A stretch of DNA of 64,000 nucleotides from an uncultured Lachnospiraceae bacterium (GTDB lineage Bacteria; Bacillota; Clostridia; Lachnospirales; Lachnospiraceae): contig CADBXF010000007.1 in assembly GCA_902798585.1 (NCBI GenBank), forward strand, positions 62,001 to 126,000. The letters run 5' to 3'. This document shows positions 1-8,447 of the stretch, piece by piece. The notes beneath the pieces are model-generated. The model was not told the origin of the DNA. It did not search any database and worked only from the letters and a program-made list of their open reading frames with translations. The position numbers were made by a program, and so were the translations under genes. How positions within the stretch are numbered: the first letter of the stretch is position 1; each line of letters starts with the position of its first letter.

Positions 1-2
1 AC

Positions 3-1496
3 CTGCCCTGTATGCCCGGCGACATCGACTGTGTGCTGCTCACACATGCGCACATCGACCACTCCGGGAAGCTTCCGCTTCTCACTGCAGGGGGATACAA
101 GGGGCCGATTTACACCTCGATTCCGACCGCAAAATTGTGCGGTATCATGCTGAAGGACTCTGCGCACATTCAGGAGGTGGAGACTTCCTGGAAGACGCGC
201 AAGGCGATGCGCGCGGGCAAGGAGGCGGCGCAGCCGCTGTACACGATGGATGACGCGATGGCTGCAATCGACCTTCTTAAGCCGCTGCCGTACCGCGAGT
301 CTGTGGAGGTGCTTGAGGGCGTTTCGGTAAGGCTTCTCGACGCAGGGCATCTGCTCGGCTCCGCGAGCATTGAGGTGACGGTTCGCGAGGCGGAGAAGAC
401 CACGAAGGTTTTATTTTCCGGCGATCTCGGAAACCGCAACCGCCCGCTCATCTGCGACCCGCAGCAGCCCGACCAGGCGGAGGACTATGTCGTTATCGAG
501 TCAACCTACGGAATGCGCGAGCACGGGCCGCGTGCGGATTACGCAGCGCAGCTTGCACAGATTATCCAGACGACATTTGACAAGGGCGGAAATGTGGTGA
601 TTCCGGCATTTGCCGTGGGAAGAACGCAGGAGATGCTCTACTTAATCCGTGAAATCAAGACGAAGGAGCTGGTGACCGGACACGGCGAGTGGCCGGTGTG
701 GGTCGACAGCCCGCTTGCCATCGAGGCCACCAACATTTACAGCCAGGACATGCTCTCGTACTGTGATGTCGAGACCGCGAAGCTGATTCGCGAGGGCGTG
801 AACCCGCTCCGGTTCCCGGGGCTCAACATCTCCCTCACAAGCGAATCCTCGAAGGCCATCAACGAGGACCGCACGCCGAAGGTCATCCTCTCCGCGAGCG
901 GCATGTGCGAGGCAGGCCGCATCCGGCATCATCTGAAGCACAACCTCTGGCGTCCGGAGTCGACGGTGCTCTTCGTCGGATATCAGGCGGTCGGGACGCT
1001 CGGCCGCGTGCTCATCGAGGGCGCAACCTCCGTCAAAATATTCGGCGAGGAAATTACGGTTCGCGCAAACATCGTGAAGATGGAGGGTATCAGCGGTCAC
1101 GCGGATCAGCCGATCATGCTCGACTGGCTCGGCGCGCTGCCGGAGAAGCCGCGGAAGGTGTTTATGAACCACGGCGACGACGAAACCTGCGAGCAATGGG
1201 CCGAGGTCGTGTGGAAAGAGCTCGGCTACGCCACGGAGGCGCCCTATAACGGCGCTTTGTACGACTTGACGACCAACTCCCGCCTCGCAGACGGAAACCG
1301 CGTAAAATTGGCCGATATGGCGCCTGAACAGGCATCGGCGAAGAAGCAGACCTCCGCTTCCGCCGTGTTTGACCGCCTTGTGCTGGCCGGCAAGAAGCTT
1401 CTCGCGGTAATCGAGAGGAACCGCGGGGGGTCGAACAAGGACCTTGCGAAGTTCGCCGACCAGGTGAACGCGCTCGCCGGAAAATGGGACAAGTAA
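3..1496 (+). CDS. MBL-fold beta-CASP RNA-specificity nuclease, 5'-truncated
   Basis: The reading frame is already open at the window edge, so the true start lies upstream. An HxHxDH zinc motif sits at the beginning (LTHAHIDHSGKLPLL). Later come a second metal-binding segment (FSGDLGNRNRPL), the beta-CASP region (VIPAFAVGRTQEML, SASGMCEAGRIRHHL) and the C-terminal His motif (GISGHADQ). This order is that of the CPSF73/YSH1-like bacterial family of metal-dependent ribonucleases, usually about 530 residues; 497 codons are visible. The enzyme is expected to be a cytoplasmic RNA endo- or exonuclease. A bidirectional terminator follows at once and the next gene is convergent. Confident at family level; the exact substrate is unknown. 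Confidence 0.9.
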   Translation: MPCMPGDIDCVLLTHAHIDHSGKLPLLTAGGYKGPIYTSIPTAKLCGIMLKDSAHIQEVETSWKTRKAMRAGKEAAQPLYTMDDAMAAIDLLKPLPYRESVEVLEGVSVRLLDAGHLLGSASIEVTVREAEKTTKVLFSGDLGNRNRPLICDPQQPDQAEDYVVIESTYGMREHGPRADYAAQLAQIIQTTFDKGGNVVIPAFAVGRTQEMLYLIREIKTKELVTGHGEWPVWVDSPLAIEATNIYSQDMLSYCDVETAKLIREGVNPLRFPGLNISLTSESSKAINEDRTPKVILSASGMCEAGRIRHHLKHNLWRPESTVLFVGYQAVGTLGRVLIEGATSVKIFGEEITVRANIVKMEGISGHADQPIMLDWLGALPEKPRKVFMNHGDDETCEQWAEVVWKELGYATEAPYNGALYDLTTNSRLADGNRVKLADMAPEQASAKKQTSASAVFDRLVLAGKKLLAVIERNRGGSNKDLAKFADQVNALAGKWDK

Positions 1497-1510
1497 AAGA
1501 CGGAAGAATA

Positions 1511-1545
1511 AAAACTCCCCGGGATTAACTCCGGGGAGTTTTTGA
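1511..1545. terminator. Bidirectional intrinsic terminator
   Basis: A perfect 12-bp stem (AAAACTCCCCGG, 1511-1522, with CCGGGGAGTTTT, 1531-1542) has an 8-nt loop and is flanked by A-run and T-run. It lies between two convergent genes and can serve both. Confidence 0.85.
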
Positions 1546-1588
1546 ACGGTTGTGTTTTATTGTGCCCTGTCGACGGTGCGGAAGGAGG

Positions 1589-2698
1589 TTACTCCTGCCG
1601 GTGCATCGTCATCTCGACGCCCTCGTACTTGTAGATTACGGTGTTGTTCTTGCGGTTATAGGTAAATTTATCGTAGGTATCCCGGAGCGCGATGACATCG
1701 CCCTCAATGTCGTAGGTGTAGAGCATCTTCGTCACATTGTTCTGATTTACTATCTGCTCCATCATTTTCACAATCGTGGGTGTAATCTTCGTGACATCGG
1801 TCCCCTGCTGGCGGAGCGCTGCGTTCAGCTGCTCTTCGCTCACGCCGTAGGCGACACAGAGGAAACGGGTCATGCCGTCCTTCGTTGCCGTCGCCTTGCG
1901 GATGGCGTTGAGGTAAGCCTCCATGTCGAAGGAGGCTTCCAGTACAATCTCCTTTTCGGTCATCACATTGATGCGCGCCTCGGCCTTTATATACCCCGGA
2001 AAGCCGTAGTTTTGCAGAAACGCGTTTATGTTGCGGTAAAACCGGCGGGACTCTGTGTCGGATTTGTCGAGCTCAAGGTCGACAATATAATCGATATAAA
2101 GATTGACCGTTCCGTACCAATTCCCCTTGATTTCCTCGAACAATGCAAGTCTGGCGAGGTAAGCGGGATCCTTCACAACGCCGAGCGCTTCAAGGCGCGT
2201 AAACAGAGCTTCGTCGAGATTTTCCGCGGTCCATTGAATGGTCCCGTCGCTTTGCAGGGTGCCCTTGATACAGCCGAATTTGCTGTTCGCCCGATACGGC
2301 TCATACGCCACCTTGTATTCCGTTCCGGTGAGCCCGGCGCTGCGAATCCAGCTTTCCCAGATTCGCCGCTGGTAACCGCTGTCGGACATCACAAGGTCCG
2401 GCGTGATATGGTCATCCTCGAAGCGGAGAAGAAAACGCGAGCCCTCTCCGGGGGCGGTGTCGGGATTTGCGCAGATCTTTTCGGCGGAATCGAAAAAGCG
2501 CCCGATGGCAACAAAATCCTGTTCCTCCGGCGATTCCGGCGCTACGGTCGGCGTGTGGTCCGAAGTGGGAGTGGGCGTGGCCCGCCGCGTCGGCGTCGGA
2601 CCGTCGCTGTCGCTGTCCGCGGAACTTCCGCAGGCGGTCAGCGCCACAGCGAAAAATGCAAGGGTAAAGAGGATGGCAAGCAAACGGTTGACTTTCAT
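1589..2698 (-). CDS. Secreted lipoprotein, unknown function
   Basis: The protein has 369 residues. It starts with a type II signal peptide (MKVNRLLAILFTLAFFAVALTAC) whose lipobox LTAC predicts lipid attachment at the Cys. A Ser/Asp and Thr-Pro-rich linker follows (PTPTRRATPTPTSDHTPTV), then a globular extracytoplasmic domain of about 310 residues. The C-terminal part has alternating strands and ends with a short beta segment (NNTVIYKYEGVEM). I do not recognise the domain. The same type of Thr-Pro linker occurs in two other lipoproteins of this window. It lies 95 bp downstream of the flippase-like gene on the same strand and may be co-transcribed with it. Confidence 0.75.
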   Translation of the reverse strand: MKVNRLLAILFTLAFFAVALTACGSSADSDSDGPTPTRRATPTPTSDHTPTVAPESPEEQDFVAIGRFFDSAEKICANPDTAPGEGSRFLLRFEDDHITPDLVMSDSGYQRRIWESWIRSAGLTGTEYKVAYEPYRANSKFGCIKGTLQSDGTIQWTAENLDEALFTRLEALGVVKDPAYLARLALFEEIKGNWYGTVNLYIDYIVDLELDKSDTESRRFYRNINAFLQNYGFPGYIKAEARINVMTEKEIVLEASFDMEAYLNAIRKATATKDGMTRFLCVAYGVSEEQLNAALRQQGTDVTKITPTIVKMMEQIVNQNNVTKMLYTYDIEGDVIALRDTYDKFTYNRKNNTVIYKYEGVEMTMHRQE

Positions 2699-2793
2699 GT
2701 CGCGCTCCTTTCGTGTAAAAAGGGGGTGTTACGGTTTACAAGGACATATTTACAATTGCATTGTCGGTCTGTCGATAATCGGAACGGTATTTC

Positions 2794-4065
2794 TCAGCGA
2801 ATCTTCTTTCCTCTCAGCTTTTGAACAAGATAAATCAGCAGCACGGTAAATCCGCACAGCAGGATGCATGCGTAAAAGGAGATGGCACGGCTCAACAGCT
2901 CAAGGTCGACGGCAGCGGCCTCGTCCATGTAGCCCGAGAGTCCGTCGAGGAGCATGTAGTCCATGACGCCCATGCCGCCGGGAATCGGCACATAGGCGGC
3001 GCCGAGAATCGTGTAGCTCTGGATGGAGAAGATATCAAGCGCGTTTTTGCATTTGCCGCCGGTCGCGAGGTACGCGAAGACCGTGACGGAAATCTGCGAT
3101 GCGCGCTGCAGGATGTTGAACAGGAGCGCCTTGAGGAGCATGTTCTTCTTGCCTGCGGTCATCTCCGCGCAGAGGCGGTAGTTGTTGAGCGAAGCCTGAA
3201 GGCGTTCGGCGCGGCGTTCGGGATTGCGAACGAGGTGCAGCTTCGCCGCGAGCGGCAGGAGCTTGCATGCAAGCTTACACAGCAGCTGCCCGCGCAAAAT
3301 CAAAAGCACGAACATGAATGCGAGTCCGACCTGTACGACAACGCCGATGACAATCATGATTCGAGGAACAAGCGAAAACGAAAAATAAAGCGCCGGCCGG
3401 CACAGGAAGCAAACCATGCCCAGCACGATGATGGAGAGCGCATAGAGCGCAAGTCCGAGAAGAATCGTCACGGTGGTGACGCTTCCCGAGATGCCGCCGG
3501 AGTGCATCATGATGTATGCGGCGGCGGGCTGTCCGCCGGTCGCTGACGGGGTGATTGCCGAAAAATAGATGTCCGTCGCGGCGTAGGTATAGTTGGCGAA
3601 CAAACTTCGCCGGTAGCCGAGGCCGCGCAGGATGCACCGGAATGCGAGCGCCTCGAAGAGGATGAAGCCGAGCATTGCCGCTACCGCGCACGCAAGCCAG
3701 CCTTTGTCGGCGTTTACGAGGCGGCCCCAGAAGACCCGGAACGAAAAGCGTTTGTTTTGCGAGGTCACCGCCCAGATGCTTAAGAGGGCGATGCCGAAGG
3801 AGAGGATAATCCAGAGAGCCGTCTTGCGTGCCGACGATTTCTTCGGCGGCGTTGCGACCGGGCAGGAGACGCCGATTTCGGCAGTCTCGGCCGAGTCGAT
3901 ATTGCCTCCGCGTAAAATGGTTGTCTCGCCCTCGGTGAGGATGCCCTCCGGCTCCTCGATGTCGGTGACGGCGAGATTGTCCGCATCGCCGCCTGCGTTT
4001 TTCGCAAAGCGCTTGCGATACAGGCGGGACTCCGCACCGGCCCGTTTGTTTTGTTTCTTTTTCAT
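2794..4065 (-). CDS. Flippase-like polytopic membrane protein (UPF0104/AglD-MprF N-terminal type)
   Basis: I take the start at the ATG at 4065 (MKKKQNKRAG), giving 423 residues. The upstream in-frame ATG at 4269 would run into prfC and add a low-quality extension. After a hydrophilic N-terminus of about 85 residues come roughly seven to eight transmembrane helices. The family motif appears near the C-terminus as YVPIPGGMGVMDYMLLDG, matching the P-GG-G signature of lysylphosphatidylglycerol-synthase transmembrane regions. Such proteins flip lipids or polyprenyl-linked sugars. No synthase domain is attached. The substrate cannot be told. It follows prfC by 175 bp; that gap contains an 8-bp GCCGGCTT hairpin at 4121-4141. 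Confidence 0.8.
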   Translation of the reverse strand: MKKKQNKRAGAESRLYRKRFAKNAGGDADNLAVTDIEEPEGILTEGETTILRGGNIDSAETAEIGVSCPVATPPKKSSARKTALWIILSFGIALLSIWAVTSQNKRFSFRVFWGRLVNADKGWLACAVAAMLGFILFEALAFRCILRGLGYRRSLFANYTYAATDIYFSAITPSATGGQPAAAYIMMHSGGISGSVTTVTILLGLALYALSIIVLGMVCFLCRPALYFSFSLVPRIMIVIGVVVQVGLAFMFVLLILRGQLLCKLACKLLPLAAKLHLVRNPERRAERLQASLNNYRLCAEMTAGKKNMLLKALLFNILQRASQISVTVFAYLATGGKCKNALDIFSIQSYTILGAAYVPIPGGMGVMDYMLLDGLSGYMDEAAAVDLELLSRAISFYACILLCGFTVLLIYLVQKLRGKKIR

Positions 4066-4240
4066 GCGATACTCGTTTCTGTCAATTTCCGTAACATTTT
4101 TCTTGTGCTTCCTCACACATGCCGGCTTCGTGTAAGCCGGCCGCGAACCTGCCGTCCGGATGCCCGGGAGGTCGTCGTCCGCCGTCCTCAATGGAACTTT
4201 CCGGGAGAATGCCGCCGCGGCGGCACCGCCGAAAAGGGGG

Positions 4241-5842
4241 TTAATCCACCTTGAATTCCGTGAGTTCAAGGCCCTTGTTGCGCTCCAGAACCATGCCGAC
4301 GGACCATGCGTTTACGAACAGAAGCAGCGGGTTGTCGTGAAGGTCCTTGATGCGCTTCATGTCGCTCGTTCCGACAATCGCGTCGACCGGATGCTCCTCC
4401 GGATTCGCCACCCAGCGGATGTGCTCATACGGCAGCGGATCGAGCTTGATTTCCACATTGTATTCGCTCTTTAAGCGGAAAATGAGGACATCGAACTGCA
4501 GTGTGCCGACCACGCCGACGATGATTTCCTCCATTCCGGTGTTGAATTCCTGGAAAATCTGAATGGCGCCCTCCTGCGCAATCTGCGTGACGCCCTTCAT
4601 GAACTGCTTGCGCTTCATCGTGTCGACCTGCCGAACCCGCGCAAAATGTTCCGGCGCGAAGGTCGGAATGCCTTCGAAGCGATATTTTTCGGCGGAGGTG
4701 CACAGGGTGTCGCCGATGGAGAAAATGCCGGGGTCGAACAGTCCGATGATGTCGCCAGCATACGCCTCCTCGACGATGTGGCGCTCATCGGCCATCATCT
4801 GCGTCGACTGCGAGAGCTTGACCTTGCGGCCGCCCTGCACATGGTTCACTTCCATGCCGGGCAGATACTTGCCCGAGCAGATGCGAAGGAACGCGATGCG
4901 GTCGCGGTGAGCCTTGTTCATATTGGCCTGAATCTTAAACACAAAGCCCGAAAAATCTTCCGAGAACGGGTCGATCGTCCCCTTGTCCGACTTGCGCGGC
5001 AGCGGGGAAGAGGTCATCGCGAGGAAATGCTTTAAGAAGGTTTCCACGCCGAAGTTGGTGAGAGCCGATCCGAAGAAGACGGGCGAGAGCTCGCCTGCGT
5101 TCACAAGCTCCTGGTCGAACTCGGCGTTGGCGCCGTCGAGAAGCTCGACATCCTCGAGGAGCTTGTCGTGGAAATCCCAGCCGATGCGCTCGCGAAGCGC
5201 GGGGTCGTCCACATGCATATACTCGGTCGCGACTTCCTTCTGGCCGTTCATTGCAGCCGTAAAGAGCGCTACCTCGCGGGTCTCGCGGTCGTACACGCCC
5301 TTGAAGCCCTTGCCGGAGCCGATGGGCCAGTTGATCGGGCAGGTCGCGATGCCTAAGACATTTTCGATGTCGCTCATGAGCTCGTAAGGGTCGTTGGCCT
5401 CGCGGTCCATCTTGTTGATGAATGTAAAAATCGGGATGTGGCGCATGACGCAAACCTTGAAGAGCTTGATTGTCTGGCGCTCGACACCCTTGCTGGCGTC
5501 GATGACCATCACGGCGGAGTCCGCCGCCATCAGCGTGCGGTAGGTATCCTCCGAGAAGTCCTCGTGACCGGGCGTGTCCAATATGTTGATGCAATAGTTG
5601 TCGTAGTTAAACTGCAACACCGACGAGGTCACACTGATGCCTCGCTCCTTCTCAATCTCCATCCAGTCCGATACCGCATGTCTTGCGGCTTTGCGGCCCT
5701 TTACGGAGCCCGCCAGATTGATTGCGCCTCCGTAGAGAAGGAATTTCTCCGTGAGTGTTGTCTTACCGGCGTCGGGGTGCGAGATAATCGCAAAGGTCCG
5801 GCGCTTCCGGATCTGTTCCGTAAGTTCTTTTGTGTCTGCCAT
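4241..5842 (-). CDS. prfC: Peptide chain release factor 3 (GTPase)
   Basis: This 533-residue translational GTPase recycles release factors RF1/RF2 from the ribosome after termination. G1 is SHPDAGKTTLTEK, G3 is DTPGHEDFSEDTYR and G4 is NKMDRE; the switch region (ERGISVTSSV) is typical. The length and the C-terminal RF3 domain (GTLQFDVLIFRLKSEYNVE) match full-length RF3. A promoter lies about 140 bp upstream at 5980-6008. The gene is the first of a possible leftward transcript with the flippase-like and lipoprotein genes. Confidence 0.97.
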   Translation of the reverse strand: MADTKELTEQIRKRRTFAIISHPDAGKTTLTEKFLLYGGAINLAGSVKGRKAARHAVSDWMEIEKERGISVTSSVLQFNYDNYCINILDTPGHEDFSEDTYRTLMAADSAVMVIDASKGVERQTIKLFKVCVMRHIPIFTFINKMDREANDPYELMSDIENVLGIATCPINWPIGSGKGFKGVYDRETREVALFTAAMNGQKEVATEYMHVDDPALRERIGWDFHDKLLEDVELLDGANAEFDQELVNAGELSPVFFGSALTNFGVETFLKHFLAMTSSPLPRKSDKGTIDPFSEDFSGFVFKIQANMNKAHRDRIAFLRICSGKYLPGMEVNHVQGGRKVKLSQSTQMMADERHIVEEAYAGDIIGLFDPGIFSIGDTLCTSAEKYRFEGIPTFAPEHFARVRQVDTMKRKQFMKGVTQIAQEGAIQIFQEFNTGMEEIIVGVVGTLQFDVLIFRLKSEYNVEIKLDPLPYEHIRWVANPEEHPVDAIVGTSDMKRIKDLHDNPLLLFVNAWSVGMVLERNKGLELTEFKVD

Positions 5843-5979
5843 GAATCCGTCCTGCTGTGTTATTTATTCATCTTTCCGCAGCCGGCGCAATGCCGCCGCA
5901 GTCCCTGTCCTGTATGATGTTTTGCCGTGCCCGCGAAAAATGCGCGCGGCCGTCCCCCAAAAAGACCACATACCAATTC

Positions 5980-6008
5980 AGTATACAATATATTGCAGGG
6001 GATTGCAA
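5980..6008 (-). promoter_or_regulatory. Sigma-A promoter of prfC
   Basis: Read leftward: TTGCAA (6003-6008), 17-bp spacer, TATACT (5980-5985). Transcription would start about 130 bp before the prfC ATG. Confidence 0.7.
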
Positions 6009-6064
6009 GAAAGAGTTCGGGGCGGGAATAAGGCCGTATGACACGGTGTTATTTCCGCCCCGGG

Positions 6065-6081
6065 AAAACGGGCGTCGCCCG
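6065..6081 (-). terminator. Possible weak terminator after the YidC-transferase gene
   Basis: On the minus strand CGGGC-GAC-GCCCG is followed by TTTT just after the stop codon at 6095. The stem is only five base pairs. Confidence 0.4.
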
Positions 6082-6094
6082 GCGACAGTTTCGT

Positions 6095-8119
6095 CTACAG
6101 CGACCCCTTCAGCGATTTCACGATGTAGAGAGCACAGAGCTTGGCGCTCTTTCCGATGTTGTAAACATGCGCTTCGCGCGTCTTTTTGATAATTTCGCGG
6201 TACTCCGGCGCGCGGCGGATCAGCTCGGCGGCAGCTGCGCCCGCGTCCGCGGCGTTTTCCGGCGCAATCACGGTTCCGAGGACATCCCGGAGGACGATGT
6301 TGATCGGTTTCGTCGGAATCCGGTCGTACTCGGGATTCATAACCTTCATCGGCGTGTCGATATACAAAATCGGGCGAAGCGTCACGAAGGCGTACTCCCA
6401 GGAGATGTCGGACCAGTCGGTGATCAGAAGGTCGGCGTCAAGCACCGGCGAGTTCGCCGAAAAATCGGTCTGAATCTCGATGTTCTCACACGCCGCATAC
6501 CGCTCCTTTAAGAGTTCGAAGCGCTCCGGCTCGTGCTTTACCTGCTGCGGATGCGGCCGCAAAATGATGTCGCACTGCATTTCGGACAGGCTCGTAAGCA
6601 GGGTCTCCGCGCAGCTCTCGATGATGTTGCCGGGCTGCCAGGAGGGCGCAATCAAAATCTTCGGGCGGGCATTTTGCGGATGTTCCGAAGCTTCATACTC
6701 GGCAATCATCCGGTCAATCATCGGATAGCCCGACTCCACAAGGCGCTTGCGCTGCGTATGGTAGAGCTCCTCGGCCTCGCGGAGCTCCGAAAAGGTGTCG
6801 GGGCCGGGGCAGAACACGGTGTCATATCCGTCGAGCGCACCCTTGCGAAGCGTCAGAGAGACGCTTCCCATGCCGTGGCAGGCGTAGATGTATTCGATGT
6901 CCTTCTTAACGCGCGAGCGCTTGATGTGGTATTTCTCGAGATCGGCCAGCGTCATCACACAGATTTTGCACTCGAGCCGCATGAACAGCGGAATCAGGTA
7001 CCGGTCCGAGGCGACATAGTACGGAAGCAGGCGTTCCGGGCAGTCGGTGAAGAGGCGGTCCTCCGGGTCGCTCGTGACATAGTGGACGACGACATCGGAG
7101 TGCGCAAAGAGGTACTCGAGAATGTCGGCGTAGTACTTGTAAAAACCGCTCTTCTCCGAGTAGAAGACCAGCTCCTTGCCGGGGGTGTTTGCGAACTTCC
7201 GGTAATCGGCCTTCTCGCGGGCGTGGTACTTCCGGTAATCGGCTTCCCTGCGGATGCGCTGCGCCTCCATTTTCCGAAGATAATCGTAATCCACATGCTT
7301 CTTCGGGGGAAGGATGAGGTTCAAAAGCAGCATCGACGGGATGGAGAAGAGGTTTCCGAAAATCCAGTACAGGCCGACGCCGGCCGGCACAAGAAACGCA
7401 AAATATGTCGAGAACGCAATCATGAACGCGGTCGTAAGGTTTTTGGTCAGCCGCGACTGCGTGACCTGCAGGACATTGATTTTGTTCTGGACCAGGCACA
7501 TGACCCAGGCGCTTACGCCGGAGAGGAGCGGAATCAGCAGAAGAATCTGCTCCTGCCGAAACGACGGCGTGTGGCTGAGGTTGATGCCGAGGAAGGTGAC
7601 GCGGAATCCGCGGATTGCGTCGACCGCTCCGGAAAATGTCCCGGAGGCGGGGAGGATGCCGTCCTTGATGCGCGCAAGAATTTCGTTCTGGTAGGAATTT
7701 TCCGTGATTGCGCCGCCGAGAAGACCGGAGATCCAGTCCTTCAGGCCGCCGATGATTCCGGAGTCAATCCGGAGCACATAGCTGAGCGGGTGGTAGACAA
7801 CATAAACAAGGCCCAGCACGAGAGGAATCTGAACCAGGAGCGGAATGATGCTCAGAAAGGGATTGTAGTGATAGCGCTTATACAGCGCCAGCTGCTCCTC
7901 CGCCAGCTTGTCTTTGTCGCCCGCATAGCGAATGCGGAGGGCGTCGTTTTCCGGCATCAGACGAACCATCTGAATGGAGTTCTTCTGAGTCAGAATGCCG
8001 AGCGGAAGAAGGATGACCTTCGTTAAGAGCGTGAACAGGATGATGCCGAGGCCGTAGCTACCGGTGAGCCTGTAACAGAGATACATCACCGGACCTAAGG
8101 CGATGCCTAAGTATTTCAT
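6095..8119 (-). CDS. YidC/Oxa1 membrane insertase fused to a CDP-glycerol glycerophosphotransferase domain
   Basis: This is one uninterrupted 674-residue frame. Residues 1-270 are a YidC/Oxa1 core: a first helix ending LLTKVILLPL (Lys at the position of the usual groove Arg), a cytoplasmic loop, YKRYHYNPFLSIIPLLVQIPL, and the last helices with VPAGVGLYWIFGNLFSIPS. A charged linker follows (about 271-312, MEAQRIRREADYRKYH). Residues 313-674 form a TagB/TagF-like glycerophosphotransferase domain with ILRPHPQQ and LLITDWSDISWEYAF, the family's nucleotide-sugar-type signature. The start overlaps the upstream small gene by 4 bp (ATGA), so the two are translationally coupled. The fusion suggests a transferase tethered to an insertase-derived membrane scaffold, perhaps for polyol-phosphate polymers. 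Whether the insertase part still inserts proteins is unknown. Confidence 0.88.
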   Translation of the reverse strand: MKYLGIALGPVMYLCYRLTGSYGLGIILFTLLTKVILLPLGILTQKNSIQMVRLMPENDALRIRYAGDKDKLAEEQLALYKRYHYNPFLSIIPLLVQIPLVLGLVYVVYHPLSYVLRIDSGIIGGLKDWISGLLGGAITENSYQNEILARIKDGILPASGTFSGAVDAIRGFRVTFLGINLSHTPSFRQEQILLLIPLLSGVSAWVMCLVQNKINVLQVTQSRLTKNLTTAFMIAFSTYFAFLVPAGVGLYWIFGNLFSIPSMLLLNLILPPKKHVDYDYLRKMEAQRIRREADYRKYHAREKADYRKFANTPGKELVFYSEKSGFYKYYADILEYLFAHSDVVVHYVTSDPEDRLFTDCPERLLPYYVASDRYLIPLFMRLECKICVMTLADLEKYHIKRSRVKKDIEYIYACHGMGSVSLTLRKGALDGYDTVFCPGPDTFSELREAEELYHTQRKRLVESGYPMIDRMIAEYEASEHPQNARPKILIAPSWQPGNIIESCAETLLTSLSEMQCDIILRPHPQQVKHEPERFELLKERYAACENIEIQTDFSANSPVLDADLLITDWSDISWEYAFVTLRPILYIDTPMKVMNPEYDRIPTKPINIVLRDVLGTVIAPENAADAGAAAAELIRRAPEYREIIKKTREAHVYNIGKSAKLCALYIVKSLKGSL

Positions 8120-8397
8120 TGCTTCTCTCCGTCATCCTCTTCGCCGAGCAGATCTTCGGCGGTCACACAGTCCGGACCTTCGTTGTCCCGCTTTTCAATC
8201 TCCGTGACGGGCTCGTCGCCCTTTTTGCCCTTGAGCGCCTTCTTGATCTTGCTTCGGAAAATGCCGATGGCGGTTCCGAGGGCGATGACGATGCCGACGC
8301 CGATCTGAATCAGGTAGCTTGTCGTCGCCGGATCGATGTAGGCAAAGATAAGGCGGGGCAGGGCGAGCGGAAGCTCAGGAAAAATCGCGATGTTCAT
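8116..8397 (-). CDS. Small single-helix membrane protein with YIDPATTSY motif
   Basis: The protein has 93 residues. One transmembrane helix (YLIQIGVGIVIALGTAIGIF) is preceded by the conserved-looking segment AYIDPATTSY and followed by a basic then acidic cytoplasmic tail. Small proteins with a YIDPGTGS-like motif are often found beside sulfatase or capsule genes; I infer an accessory role here. Its end overlaps the insertase-transferase start by 4 bp and it lies 50 bp after the sulfatase-like gene, so the three form one transcription unit. Confidence 0.75.
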   Translation of the reverse strand: MNIAIFPELPLALPRLIFAYIDPATTSYLIQIGVGIVIALGTAIGIFRSKIKKALKGKKGDEPVTEIEKRDNEGPDCVTAEDLLGEEDDGEKQ

Positions 8398-8447
8398 ATA
8401 ATATCCTCCTTTTCGGGTGGCTGATGTGCCGATATCGACGCCGCCGT

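Noticed and set aside
1550..2824. A 424-codon plus-strand frame over the first lipoprotein
   Set aside because: The opposite strand encodes a clear signal peptide and lipobox; this frame has no features.
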